The notes beneath the pieces are model-generated. The model was given only the letters and a program-made list of their open reading frames with translations. It was not told the DNA's origin and did not search any database. Shown in pieces: positions 47,688 to 64,000 of a DNA stretch of 64,000 bases. A program made the position numbers and the translations under genes. Numbering within the stretch: position 1 is the stretch's first letter; each line of letters begins with the position of its first letter. The DNA comes from Spirodela intermedia (lineage: Eukaryota; Streptophyta; Magnoliopsida; Alismatales; Araceae), in NCBI GenBank assembly GCA_902729315.2, contig LR746267.1, forward strand, positions 3,052,886-3,116,885, in the 5' to 3' direction.

Positions 47688-48062
47688 ACACCCTTCTCTC
47701 TTCCTCCAAGCCCAAATTCTCCTCTTCGCGACACCTGCATGCGGATCCGACCGATTTCCGAACACAAATCAGAAAACCCTAGATTCACAAGGGAGAGGAG
47801 AAAACGATCACAAACACCGGATCTGGAGGCATCCAGTCGACAGATCCAATCGAAGGTCGCGCCGACGAAATTCCAGACTAGAGATCACCCCAGCCTCGTA
47901 GAAGCGGCACCGACGGGGGGAAGAAGAGCGGGACGGAAGACGACCCACCTGGTTCGAGCGCGCGTGTTCTCAGAAAGGGTCTTATACCCCCGAATTGAAA
48001 GGCTCTGCTTATATACAGAGGCTGGCGAAGGGTCGGGGACATCACGTGCAGCCACGTGTCAA
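47688..48062 (-). promoter_or_regulatory. TFIIA gamma leader and promoter: TATA box and paired G-boxes
   Basis: Minus-strand TATATAAG (48008-48015) is a good TATA box about 320 bp upstream of the ATG. Two CACGTG G-boxes lie just upstream at 48043-48048 and 48053-48058, starting 10 bp apart. A CATGCAG|GTG acceptor-like site near 47738 suggests a spliced 5' UTR, which would explain the long leader. Confidence 0.55.
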
Positions 48063-48063
48063 A

Positions 48064-48397
48064 ACGGAGCTGAGCACCCACCACAACCTATTTACCACAA
48101 CGTAGACTTGATTAATTACAAACAAAATCACAACTTTACCCTAAATTTTAGTTAATTTAGGCTTCAATATAGCATAATGCAAATGTCTAAAAAATATTTT
48201 TTATTTTAATAAATATTTTATGAAAAATAAACGGCGCTGAGCACCAACCACAACCTATTTACCACAACATAGACTTGATTAATTACAAAAAAATCAAAAT
48301 TTCACCCTAAATTTTAGTTAATTTAGGCTTCAATATAGCATAATACAAATGTCTAAAAAATATTTTTTATTTTAATAAAATTTTTTATGAAAAAAAA
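48064..48397. repeat. Tandem duplication, 167-bp period
   Basis: Two adjacent copies (starts 48064 and 48231) share GCTGAGCACC, ACCACAACCTATTTACCACAAC, TAGACTTGATTAATTACAAA, CCCTAAATTTTAGTTAATTT and AGGCTTCAATATAGCATAAT blocks almost identically. The few differences indicate a recent event. It sits immediately upstream of the TFIIA gamma G-boxes. Confidence 0.9.
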
Positions 48398-51300
48398 TAA
48401 TGGTATTCGGTCAAAGATTGCCAATGGGTCAACTAATCACTTAAGTGCATGCTTTGGTGCCATGATCATGAAGAAATCTCAGTCCATTCATCACCCATGT
48501 ACCAGATCAAGCCAAAGTTTGTTCCCATTCACACCATGGTTGTCTCATCATTGCTAGCTTTTAATATTTTTAAGGGTTGGTAATGGGTTTAGTGAATTAC
48601 CTCAAAATTTCCCATATTTGCATTCACACTATGGTAATTTTTAATGCTGATCAGCTTCATTTTTAAATAATAATAATAATAATAATACACCTAAGATCAT
48701 GAACAAATAATTAGCCCACCTTCTTTGCCTCATAACAATTTTGTCATTGCTAGTGCAACCCCATGAAAGGTATTTCACTAGGTTGAGTAGGTTAGTCTTA
48801 AAAATGTTGACTTTTATCCAAAATTAAAGCTTATCATGAACGCCCATATACACAATTGGGTCTAATTATTTGAGGGTGTCTTTTTTTTTTCTAAATTGAA
48901 GCCTTTATTTTATGAAGGAAATTTCAGTTTGACCTTTAGTGGTGCTCAACAAAGAACCATAAGTTCATCTCATCATCACCATTTTGCTAGCTTACATATG
49001 CTAGTAATATACTAAGTTAGCCACCTCAATCTTGTCATATGTTTTTCCTAACTTAGACTTCAAAGTTATCAACAGAAACAAAAAAAATGTATTAGCAAGT
49101 CAAGGTGAAAGTGTCTATTAAGGCCACATCACTTACATGGCAATCTTGAAGGTGTTCCAAAGAGTTTAGCTAAGTGTGTCCTTTGAACATGAATTATTTT
49201 TTCAAGATCCACATTTTAAAATCATGCTGAAAAAACTATTGATTCACTTAATTCTCATCTACTTAATAAATTCAAGTTCAAATTCAAATTCCCAAAACCC
49301 ATTTCTTCTACCTCATATTATTGTATCAGCATCATTCATATTACTTGTTTGTGATCCTCTCATCAACTATGAATTTCTGATTGGTGGCCTTTCCCCTACT
49401 ACTTGCATAAGTTAATAATCAAGCATTATAAATCAATCGAGAAAAATAAAAGATTAATGAAAACTTTTTTTAAAGAGAAGAAAAGAAGGCAGTTTATATC
49501 TTTAAGCAAATATAAATATCTGAGGTATTAATAAAATGCATTTAACCATCAATTCATTTGTTAGTAACAAGAAATAAATAAAATAATTATTCGTATACTT
49601 AGAGTAGTGTACTTGGAAGTAATAATAATAGAAGTTCTACATCTCACTCCATAAATTTCATGCATATAGCTATAAATTTCTGTCTTTTTTTGTAAAATTT
49701 TGATTTAGTCAATTGTATACATGTGTTAGACGTTTGTACACCATTGTAGAACCTTGCAAGTTTTATGACTTATATAAACTATGAATAATTTTATTACTAT
49801 CAAATAACTAATATATTATATTAATGTTACAAAAATTGATATGTCATGACACTTTAGTAAGCACGTGAATTAATGTAACTAAAGAGATTAATTAAAATTG
49901 AATTGAACATGGTATTTTGGGCAATCTTTTCACTTATCTCAACGAGTATCCTCTTCAAGTAATTAGTATATGTTGGCTTTAGGAGCCTTAAGAGTTTTGA
50001 GGATGATAAAGAGTAGCATATTAATATTAGAATGTCAAAATTATGTTACCCACTAAGCATATATCATAATAGATGAAATCAAGTATAAATATGTTCAAGG
50101 GTAAAATAAAATGGTCCATGTCTACTTCAAAACAATCGGATAAGTTTTTAGATACAAGTTTACATCACAAGTATAGGCATCCATCTACTCTTTAGAAAAT
50201 GTATTGAAAATATGAAAGAAATTGTGCATTTAGATTCAAAGATTTAAGATTGTTAAGAATTATACAAGACTCAAAATGTTATAATGAATTCAAGTCTAAA
50301 TTAGAATGTAGTAAGAAAAGGAAGATAGTGAAAGCCACACAATCAAATATTTCAACCAAAATGGTTACATGAACTTTCAAGTGGATCTGAGGACCAAAAC
50401 AAGAAGAAAAATTAGTTTTCGCCCAATCATTCAGAGCCCTTTGCCCATTAGTTGATTATGCATCTTCAACCAAAGGAATTCACTCAAAGAAAGCTATGCA
50501 CTAAATTAGTAAGAGCACAAATTTGCTCTAAATTTATGCTTAGGTTCTATAAAACCAATATATATAACATAGACTTGTATGGCCTTTGTGTTGAGTGGAG
50601 GTTTGTTGGGATAGTTGTGTTTAGTATATAATTTACTTAAAATATTTGTGTTTAATGAAGGCCTGTTAAGGCTATTGTTTTCAAATTATAGGCTGGTTGT
50701 GGCCTTTTTATTTAATGAAAACTTTATGAGGGTGTTATGTTTAATATGCAGGCTAGCTAAATCCTCTATGTTTATGAAGTTTGTTAAGGTATTTATGTTT
50801 AATGTATTTCACCAAGGATTTAGTACAATCTAAAGACTCTATCTTTAGAGAGCGAAGCAAGTCAATTGGACCAAATTATTATAAAAATATGAGTGTTTAG
50901 TTCAAAGTGAAAATTAGAAAATAAACTCAAAACTAAGAAGAAAATCAATTCAACCACTCCTCTTGATTCTTAATGATCCCTCATAACTGATATTATAAGT
51001 GTGATTTATCATCACAGCTCTAGATATCTTAGAAGTCATTCAAGTGGTTTTACTATTAAATTATTATATGAGTCTGTAATTATTTTACAAGAGTTAAAGT
51101 AACAAGAATGTATTCATCTCATAATATTATGATTGTGTAACATGTTAAAATGATTCTCTCCAAAATTTTGATAAAATTTAATATAAATGTAAGTATTTTG
51201 TAAAGTTTTGTTCACATTGAGTAAGTGGTTAATTTTATCAAAATTTGTTCACAAAATGACTAACTAAACATGAACATTTTGGTGACTTAGGGTACATGTA

Positions 51301-51913
51301 AAAAAACTTATTTTATTTTTTAAAGGGAAATAAATTTCAACTCTAGTTTTAAAGTATTATAAATTTCTTCAATTCTAAATCCCATAATCTCGATTGCTTT
51401 GGTTATCTGCTCTTCCCACTCCATCCAATTTTTTTCTACCCTAGTTTCTCCATTTTACTATACGAAATAATTAGATAAATTCAAATAGCAAGTGAAAAGA
51501 TGAATAAGACCCCAACTATTCGAAGAAAAATCACCAATCATGATAACTATTTATACATCTTGATCATAAACTGACAAAAGAAAGTATCCATGATGCATAT
51601 AATTTTACTATCTTAGTACATATCTTTAAATAAGACCACAAAACTATGGTGAAGCCTTAGAAAGCATCAACTACATTTCTCCTATTCAGATGAAGAAAGG
51701 CAAGCATTCATCAGATTTAACAGCCATGATTAGTCAAAGAAATTAGCTTCAAATTCTAATCAATGACTCCCACTTGGGTCAAACTTCAAACAGCAAAACC
51801 CTTTGCATTGACCTCAGAAGTCACAAGACCAGCATTTGGAGGCAAGAACAACATGGACAATACAATCATCCTGTGGAAGGAAGGAAGGGAAAAGCAAAGA
51901 AAGATAGGGGCTT
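48398..51913. other. AT-rich intergenic region
   Basis: 3.5 kb of AT-rich sequence without a supported gene. A loose repetition of TGTTTAATGAAG / GGCTxGTTGTGGCC-like motifs occurs at about 50590-50820. The two or three small ORFs (for example 49176-49415) have no recognisable domain or codon signal. Confidence 0.4.
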
Positions 51914-53855
51914 CTACTTCTTCTTGCCAGCCTTACCCTCCTTTCTCCTCACTATTTCATCAGCATACTTGACTCCCTTGCCCTTGTAGGGCTCTGGGGG
52001 CCTCCACTTCCTGATTGAAGCAGCAAACTCACCGATGGCGCACTTGTCGTAGCCACTCACGATGATCCTGGTGTTGTCCTCCACCTTGATCTGGATCCCG
52101 GTGGGTATCGGCATCCGAACAGGGTGGGAGAATCCCAGGTTGAGCACAAGATCCTGGCCCTCAAGCATGGCTCGGTACCCGACTCCCACCATCTGAAGCC
52201 TCTTATCGAACCCCTTGGAGACGCCCACAACCATGTTGTCAGTAAGGGTTCTGCATCAAAGGGAAAGATGTTAAGTTTTGTCAAAGGGAACTTTAATCAC
52301 AGATCCTGCTTTGTTTCTGTGATGCCCATCACTTGATGAAGAGATGAACATTCTCCTGAATCAGCATTTTATCAAGAAAAGATGATAATAACAGCACTTT
52401 CTGTTCCTATTAATCTTATGGCAACAGATGGAAATACGAATTTCTAGCCTAATAATCAAGTTTAGCAACCTCATTGATTGGGTCTATATAAATTAAATGG
52501 TTGGAGTACAGGCTTTGATGTTTTCTACTTATCGGTAACATGAATATTGAAGGACGGAGCCAAACATGGGAAAATCTGGTTTAGAGGATATCATCCTTCT
52601 GGATACAGACAGAGAATATGATCAAAATTATGATCTTAAAGTCGAAAAATTATCAAATGAGGACCTAGAGAGACGTAATAATGGCATAGAGCAATGGGCC
52701 ATCATCCATCATCAGAAGTTTCTCAGAAAATCTGCGAAGTCTTCAGAAACTAAATCGTAAATCCTCAGCAGCTTTCTGTCTTGGGTAAATGGATTAATGT
52801 GGTTTCATACTGCTAATATTAAACATTAAAACTAGATTACTAATTGGGTTCTTTGCAATAAATAAATAAATAAAAGTGAAGAATCAGTACGAGCACAAGC
52901 AGACATCGCACAAGAACTGGGAATAAAAAAGAAATTGAATCGAACTTTATCAAAGGCCATTGAAGCAATCCCAAGCGGAAAAAAATTATCCTGGGTTCTT
53001 GGTTACCTAAACAGGCCATGCATCTGATTTGCTCTTCTGGTATCAAGAGCCTTCTCGACCTTCAGATGTCCAGATTCCACCTTCAACACCCTCACTTCAC
53101 GGGGGTAAGTCCTGGAAAGCTCGCCCAGAGGTCCCTTCACCTTCAGGTCTTGACCCTCCAGAACGATGTTGACATTGGGAGGCACCTCAATGGGCCTCTT
53201 CCCAATCCTAGATTCCTTGCACTCGACTGGCTTCGTCACATACCCACTAAGCCTGGTGACAGGAACAGCAGCGCAGCGAAGGCTACTACGCTCTCCAAGA
53301 AGTGCGGACTTCAAATTGCTGCAAGAAAGAACAAGGAGAGGAAATCAAGCCCACCACATATTTCAGCCTTAAATCTGAAGTTCTTTAGAATCTAATCTAT
53401 AACTTCTGCTGTTTACTTGAGCCATCCAATCAACACCAGATGCAGAGGAAGAACAGCAATCATGAGAGTATGCAGGCTATGCTTCGATGCCCAGAAAATT
53501 TGGTACAAACTGGAATGTAATGCAAGATGTTCCAGGGAAACTGCGGTCCCGATCCAATAGGACACGGGAATTATATCCGGTTAACACAATTTTCATACGG
53601 AATCAGATGAACCACGCACATTCAAACAATTCGAGGTCTAATCAGGCCAGAGAACTCAATCGAGTCCTGGAAAGAACAACAACAGGCGCCTCCAATGGAG
53701 CCCAGAAAATTTAATCACCCTCAATGCCCAAGAGTCCGATGTTTTCTACGAAGACTGACAGAGAATGAAGGAAAAGCCGGCGGGTGGAGACGAAGACGGG
53801 CTGAAAAACGGAGGAAGACGCACCAGGAAGGGATAGAAGGGGAGAGAGACGCCAT
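51914..53855 (-). CDS. RPL6: Plastid 50S ribosomal protein L6 (uL6c)
   Basis: Nuclear-encoded chloroplast large-subunit protein. Three exons close in frame: 53855-53824 ([10 protein letters not shown] plus 2 nt), 53318-53007 and 52250-51914; 226 aa. A short transit peptide is followed by [15 protein letters not shown] and [20 protein letters not shown] (first L6 fold), [49 protein letters not shown] (second fold), and the typical tail [19 protein letters not shown]...KEGKAGKKK. The tiny first exon (32 nt) is inferred: the donor G|GTGCGT fits the phase of the exon-2 acceptor TTGCAG|C, and without it the frame lacks an ATG. The body of the gene is certain; the first exon is probable. Confidence 0.93.
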
Positions 53856-54090
53856 GGCCCGACAATCCACAGTGGGTCTCCAGGACAGCTCCTTTCTCCC
53901 TCCTCGCAGCGCCGCTAGTCCCGTTATCCACAGCAGCCTTTTCTCCCTCCCCCGCCTCCCCACTCTCTCTCATCCTCCTCAAGGACCGTGTTACTCTCGT
54001 ACGTTTCGATGTTCACCGGCTGGTTTCACACACCGTCACCGTCCATTTGAAGAGCTTCTTCATCGAGTGGTGATAACCTTGTAACGCACA
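53856..54090 (-). promoter_or_regulatory. RPL6 leader and promoter
   Basis: Upstream of the RPL6 ATG. The sequence is GC- and CT-rich, without a clear TATA box, as is common for nuclear genes of plastid ribosomal proteins. Overlapping small ORFs are not supported. Confidence 0.35.
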
Positions 54091-54099
54091 AGCACCGTG

Positions 54100-55440
54100 G
54101 AAACCACCAATTATCATATTATCTATCTATTTTTAAGAGTCTTTACTAGTTACCAGAAAAATAGGGTTTTCTCATTCTTGATTAATTATTTAGGGTTTTA
54201 TCTGGAATAATCTCTCTTGTGCTTCATTTTTTTGTCTTAAGAATCTACCCCATTAAGATAACCGTCCAAATCGAAACCACCAATCATCATCTTACAAGCC
54301 ATTTAAGAGTATTTGCTAATAACTGAAAAAAATAGGTTTTTTAGTATTTTATTGTTTAGTTAGGGTTTTTATCTGGAAATTTATCTCGTGGCCTTCATGT
54401 TCCATCCTACGAGTCCAATCAAGATAACAACGTCCAGATCTAACGACCAATCATCATCTTACAACCGTTTTAAAGTATTTACTACTAAATGTAAAAATAG
54501 GGATTTCTTGTAGTTTTATTGATTATTTAGGGTTTATCTAGAAAAAAGATCTCTTGGGCCTCAGTTTTTGTCCTTCTAATCTACTCCATTAAGATGACAA
54601 CGTACAGATCTAAATCACCGTTTATCATCTTAGAAGCCATTTATCATAAAAATTATGGTTTTCTAGTACTTTATGGATTGTTTAGGGTTTATCTAGAAAA
54701 ATACCTGGGCCGAAGTTTTTGTCCTTCTAGTCCAGTCCATTAAGACGACAACGTACAGATCAAAATCACCAATCATCATCCTACCAGCTATTTAAATGCA
54801 TTTATCATAAAAAATATGGTTTTCTAGTATTTTATAGATTGTTTAGGGGTTTATCTAGAAAAGATCTCATGGGCTTTCATTCTTGTCATCCAAGTCCAGC
54901 CCATTAAGATAACAACGTTCATCGAGATCAAAGCCACCAATCATCATCTTACATCCTATTAACAAGTATTTATCATTAAAATTATAGCTTTCTAGTATCT
55001 TATAAATTGTTTAGGGGTTTATCTAGAAAAAAGATCTTGAGGGCTTAAAGTTTTTGTGCTTCTAGTCTGGTCCGTTAAGATGCCAATGTACATATCAAAA
55101 TCACCATTCATCATATTACAAGTTATTTAAGTGCATTTATCATAAAAATTATGGCTTTTGAATATTTTATGGATTTTTTATGGGTTTATTTAGAAAAAAA
55201 CTTGTGGGCTTTCATTTTTGTCATTGAGTCCATCCCATTAAGATAACATCATCCGTCCATATCAAAGTTACTAATCATCATCTTACATCCTATTAAAGAG
55301 TATTTACTAATTATAAAAAAATATATAATATTTTCATATTTTATCTCAAAAATTATAATGTAGCCCAAAAACGGAATTTTTTTGACCCAAGTGGTCACAA
55401 ACATATATTTAAAAGCATCATAGTGTCTCGTTGTTTATTT
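54100..55440. repeat. Satellite-like tandem array, eight units of about 167 bp
   Basis: Each unit contains ACCAATCATCATCTTACA, TTTAAGAGTATTT, ATTATGGTTTTCTAGTATTTTAT..., TTTAGGGTTTATCTAGAAAA, GGGCTTCATTTTTGTC and CCATTAAGATAACAACGT. The CAATCATCAT-like block starts near 54108, 54281, 54448, 54618, 54770, 54938, 55104 and 55271 (spacings 173, 167, 170, 152, 168, 166, 167). A further unit occurs apart, near 56260-56400. Units differ by substitutions and small indels, so the array is old but regular. Confidence 0.9.
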
Positions 55441-56260
55441 TCGTGATCAATTGTAATACAAGCTTATTCCTAAATGATGCAGCTCATGTAAAGTATGAAT
55501 CAAGTATAATAGAAGCACAAGCAACCAAAATACTAGCTTATGTTAGAGCTAGCCTACTTACCAATTAAAGCCCATCACAAGACACACTTGAATTTTTCCC
55601 TTTCATATTTCTATTTTTACTCTCTTTTTTTTTTTAGTTCTTGCTATATTTATTGCCCTTCTATTTTTACACCTTCTTACTTTTATCTTCCCTTTTCTTT
55701 TTAATTACTCTTTACTTTTAGATATGTGTTACTTTTATTTCCTTTTTATTCTCTTTTCTTTCTATTTTTGAATTTAACTTAAGAATTTAAATCCAGGTGC
55801 CAGATTAAAAGACTTCAACATATATCTAAAGGCAATTGAAGAGTTGTTTTAGTTTCAATCAGTAATTTTTTTAAATTGCTTCTTGTATGATGTATTTTTC
55901 ATCTGCTAGTGGACTTGAACTCCCTTGTGGACTTAGCAAATCTATCTCTTTGATTATGCTGACTCATAATCACATCCTCTGTAGATTCAAGGGAACTATT
56001 ATAATCCTTGTAGACTCAAGATTAGGCCCTTGTAGGATTAAGGGTTGAGATCTCTTTATTCTATGGACTTGGGGTGAAGGATCTTTACAAAAATCAAATC
56101 TTTTGTGAATTTTAAGAATGAGATTTCAAACCCTGTGCAACTCAAGCTGCATCAACCCAATCAAATCATCATCAAGCTAACACTTTTGACACGTCAAAAT
56201 CTTTCGTCGTCTTGATTTTATATTAATGTCCAATCTATTAAGATAACTTCACATATGAAC
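55441..56260. other. Spacer between array and outlying unit
   Basis: AT-rich sequence separating the eight-unit array from one more unit at about 56260. It may be an insertion. It contains a loose repetition of CTTGTAGACTCAAG / CTTGTGGACTTAG motifs at about 55915-56090. No domain or mobile-element ends seen. Confidence 0.4.
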
Positions 56261-57440
56261 CATTGATCATCATCATCTTACCACCAATTTAAGAGTATTT
56301 TGCAAGTTATCATAAAATTTATGGTTTTTTAGTATTTTATCGATTTGTTAAGGGTTTATCAGCAAAATTATCTAGAGGGCTTCACAGCCAAGCCCATTAA
56401 GAGAAGTCAATATCGGCCTTACGGCCAGGACCACATTTGGTACTGACGAAGGTGGAACCATACTTACTGTTGTCGGTGTCCCGATCTAACGGCTACTCTG
56501 ATCTTGCGGAACCTTCTAGAAGCCATCGAGCCCTACACTGCTCATCCTAACGGCTCAGGCCTCGCCAGGAGGCGGCGGTGGCTGCCGTGGCGTCGAAGAA
56601 TGGGGCCGCCGATCGGTGTCGTCGAGGATGAGGTCACCTGCTGCATCACCCGTAGAAAGTGGCTACCCGCTCGGCATGAAATCCTCTCCCGATATCCCCG
56701 GTGGAGCTGTTCTTTCCTTCGAGATCATGCCGCAAGTCTTCTTTTAATTCGAGTCCGCAGGACTTTGGATGGATCATGCACTGCGCTGAACTCCGTGAAT
56801 CTTGGATCCATGGTCTGCTCGATGCAACGGGAAGCCGGCTGAACTTCTGACTGCGGTAGAAGAAGTCAAAGAAATGGCCGGAAGTAGCAGTAGAAAAGTG
56901 AGACAAAATATCCTGTTTGACCCGCTATTTTACAGCCTCTGGGAGGGCCAGCTAGTCCCTGAACGGATCATTGCTTGGGGGGGCGGAGGGGAGAGCATGT
57001 GGGCTGGCAGATGATGAAGGGGAGAGGGCTGTGGTTTTATGCTGGGAGAATGAAAGTCGGTAGAAAATATTACCCGGGGTAATCATCTGCCGGCATATCT
57101 CCCGCTACGCTATAATCCGGGTGATTTGTGTTCCAACCATGCACGTGAACCTTCCCATCGTCCTCTTCTTGGACAATTCTACGAGCGCGAGCATATTGTG
57201 GGAATTCGAAGGATGAGATCTTTGGCCGTATTCTTGAATCAGAATTCCCGGTCTTTTGGTCTACGTTCGAAACTATCACTTAGCTTGAATTGGAATACGT
57301 GAGCTTCATGTGCAAGAGGATTGCTTCATCGCTGTCATCAGATATTATCGTGCTTCTGTTTTTTTGTTTCTCTTCTCCATCTGGTTCTCTTCTCATGGGT
57401 TTCTTAGTTCCTCGTGTTTACTCTGTCTGAAAGTGCAATT
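56261..57440 (+). promoter_or_regulatory. Flank and probable 5' UTR of the GLR gene
   Basis: Starts with the outlying repeat unit, followed by a GC-rich stretch (about 56500-57010) and a region leading to the GLR ATG. ORFs here (for example 56504-56842) are Arg-rich and without family signal, as expected from GC-rich leader sequence. Confidence 0.35.

Positions 57441-64000
<6,560 letters not shown>

Noticed and set aside
49176-49415. 79-codon hydrophobic frame in the AT-rich region
   Set aside because: Composition follows AT-rich DNA; no start context, domain or neighbour support.
54100-55440. CRISPR-like array
   Set aside because: Unit period is ~167 bp with whole-unit similarity and no unique spacers; a eukaryotic tandem repeat.
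56504-56842. 112-codon plus-strand frame upstream of GLR
   Set aside because: Arg-rich, off any recognised family, and most likely GC-rich leader sequence.

Overview
The window is nuclear DNA of a flowering plant. Genes are split by GT-AG introns, two products carry plastid transit peptides, and plant-only families are present (LOB-domain factor, TORTIFOLIA1, PORR protein, GLR channel, patatin-type phospholipase A I). Several first exons are very GC-rich (LBD, PLA I, the plastid membrane protein), which leans towards a monocot, but the species cannot be placed from sequence alone.

Layout. 1-766 is the tail of a dispersed LTR. 1.05-2.77 kb is an LBD27/22-type gene (minus). 3.2-4.2 kb is a degenerate tandem array. 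4.3-5.0 kb is a frameshifted ubiquitin-like gene (minus) behind a duplicated promoter. 5.3-20 kb is a retrotransposon graveyard: five copies of one LTR family (one a clean solo LTR with a 5-bp target duplication), Ty3/gypsy RNase H, integrase, chromodomain and reverse-transcriptase relics, a copia gag relic and a terpene-synthase relic that keeps an intron. 20.7-27.0 kb is TORTIFOLIA1/SPIRAL2 (minus, 6 exons), divergent from a PORR organelle-RNA gene at 29.3-30.7 kb (plus). 32.8-35.9 kb is an unnamed two-exon, probably plastid membrane protein (plus), with local tandem arrays in its intron and 3' flank. 36.75-44.44 kb is phospholipase A I (minus, 18 exons, 1359 aa). 45.4-47.7 kb is TFIIA gamma (minus). 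48-51.9 kb is AT-rich. 51.9-53.9 kb is plastid ribosomal protein L6 (minus). 54.1-55.4 kb is an eight-unit satellite-like array of about 167 bp. 57.4 kb to the window end is the 5' part of a clade-3-like glutamate receptor-like channel (plus), cut by the edge.

The genes are unrelated housekeeping or regulatory loci and form no pathway cluster. The most unusual signal is in the LTR family. All five copies carry a plant snRNA-type upstream sequence element exactly 25 bp before a TATATA box, and a T-tract about 215-225 bp further on. This is the layout of a plant RNA polymerase III U6-type promoter and terminator, embedded in an LTR.

Exon boundaries were placed by eye from GT-AG signals, reading-frame closure and family alignment recalled from memory. 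Every multi-exon model closes in frame. No searches were run.
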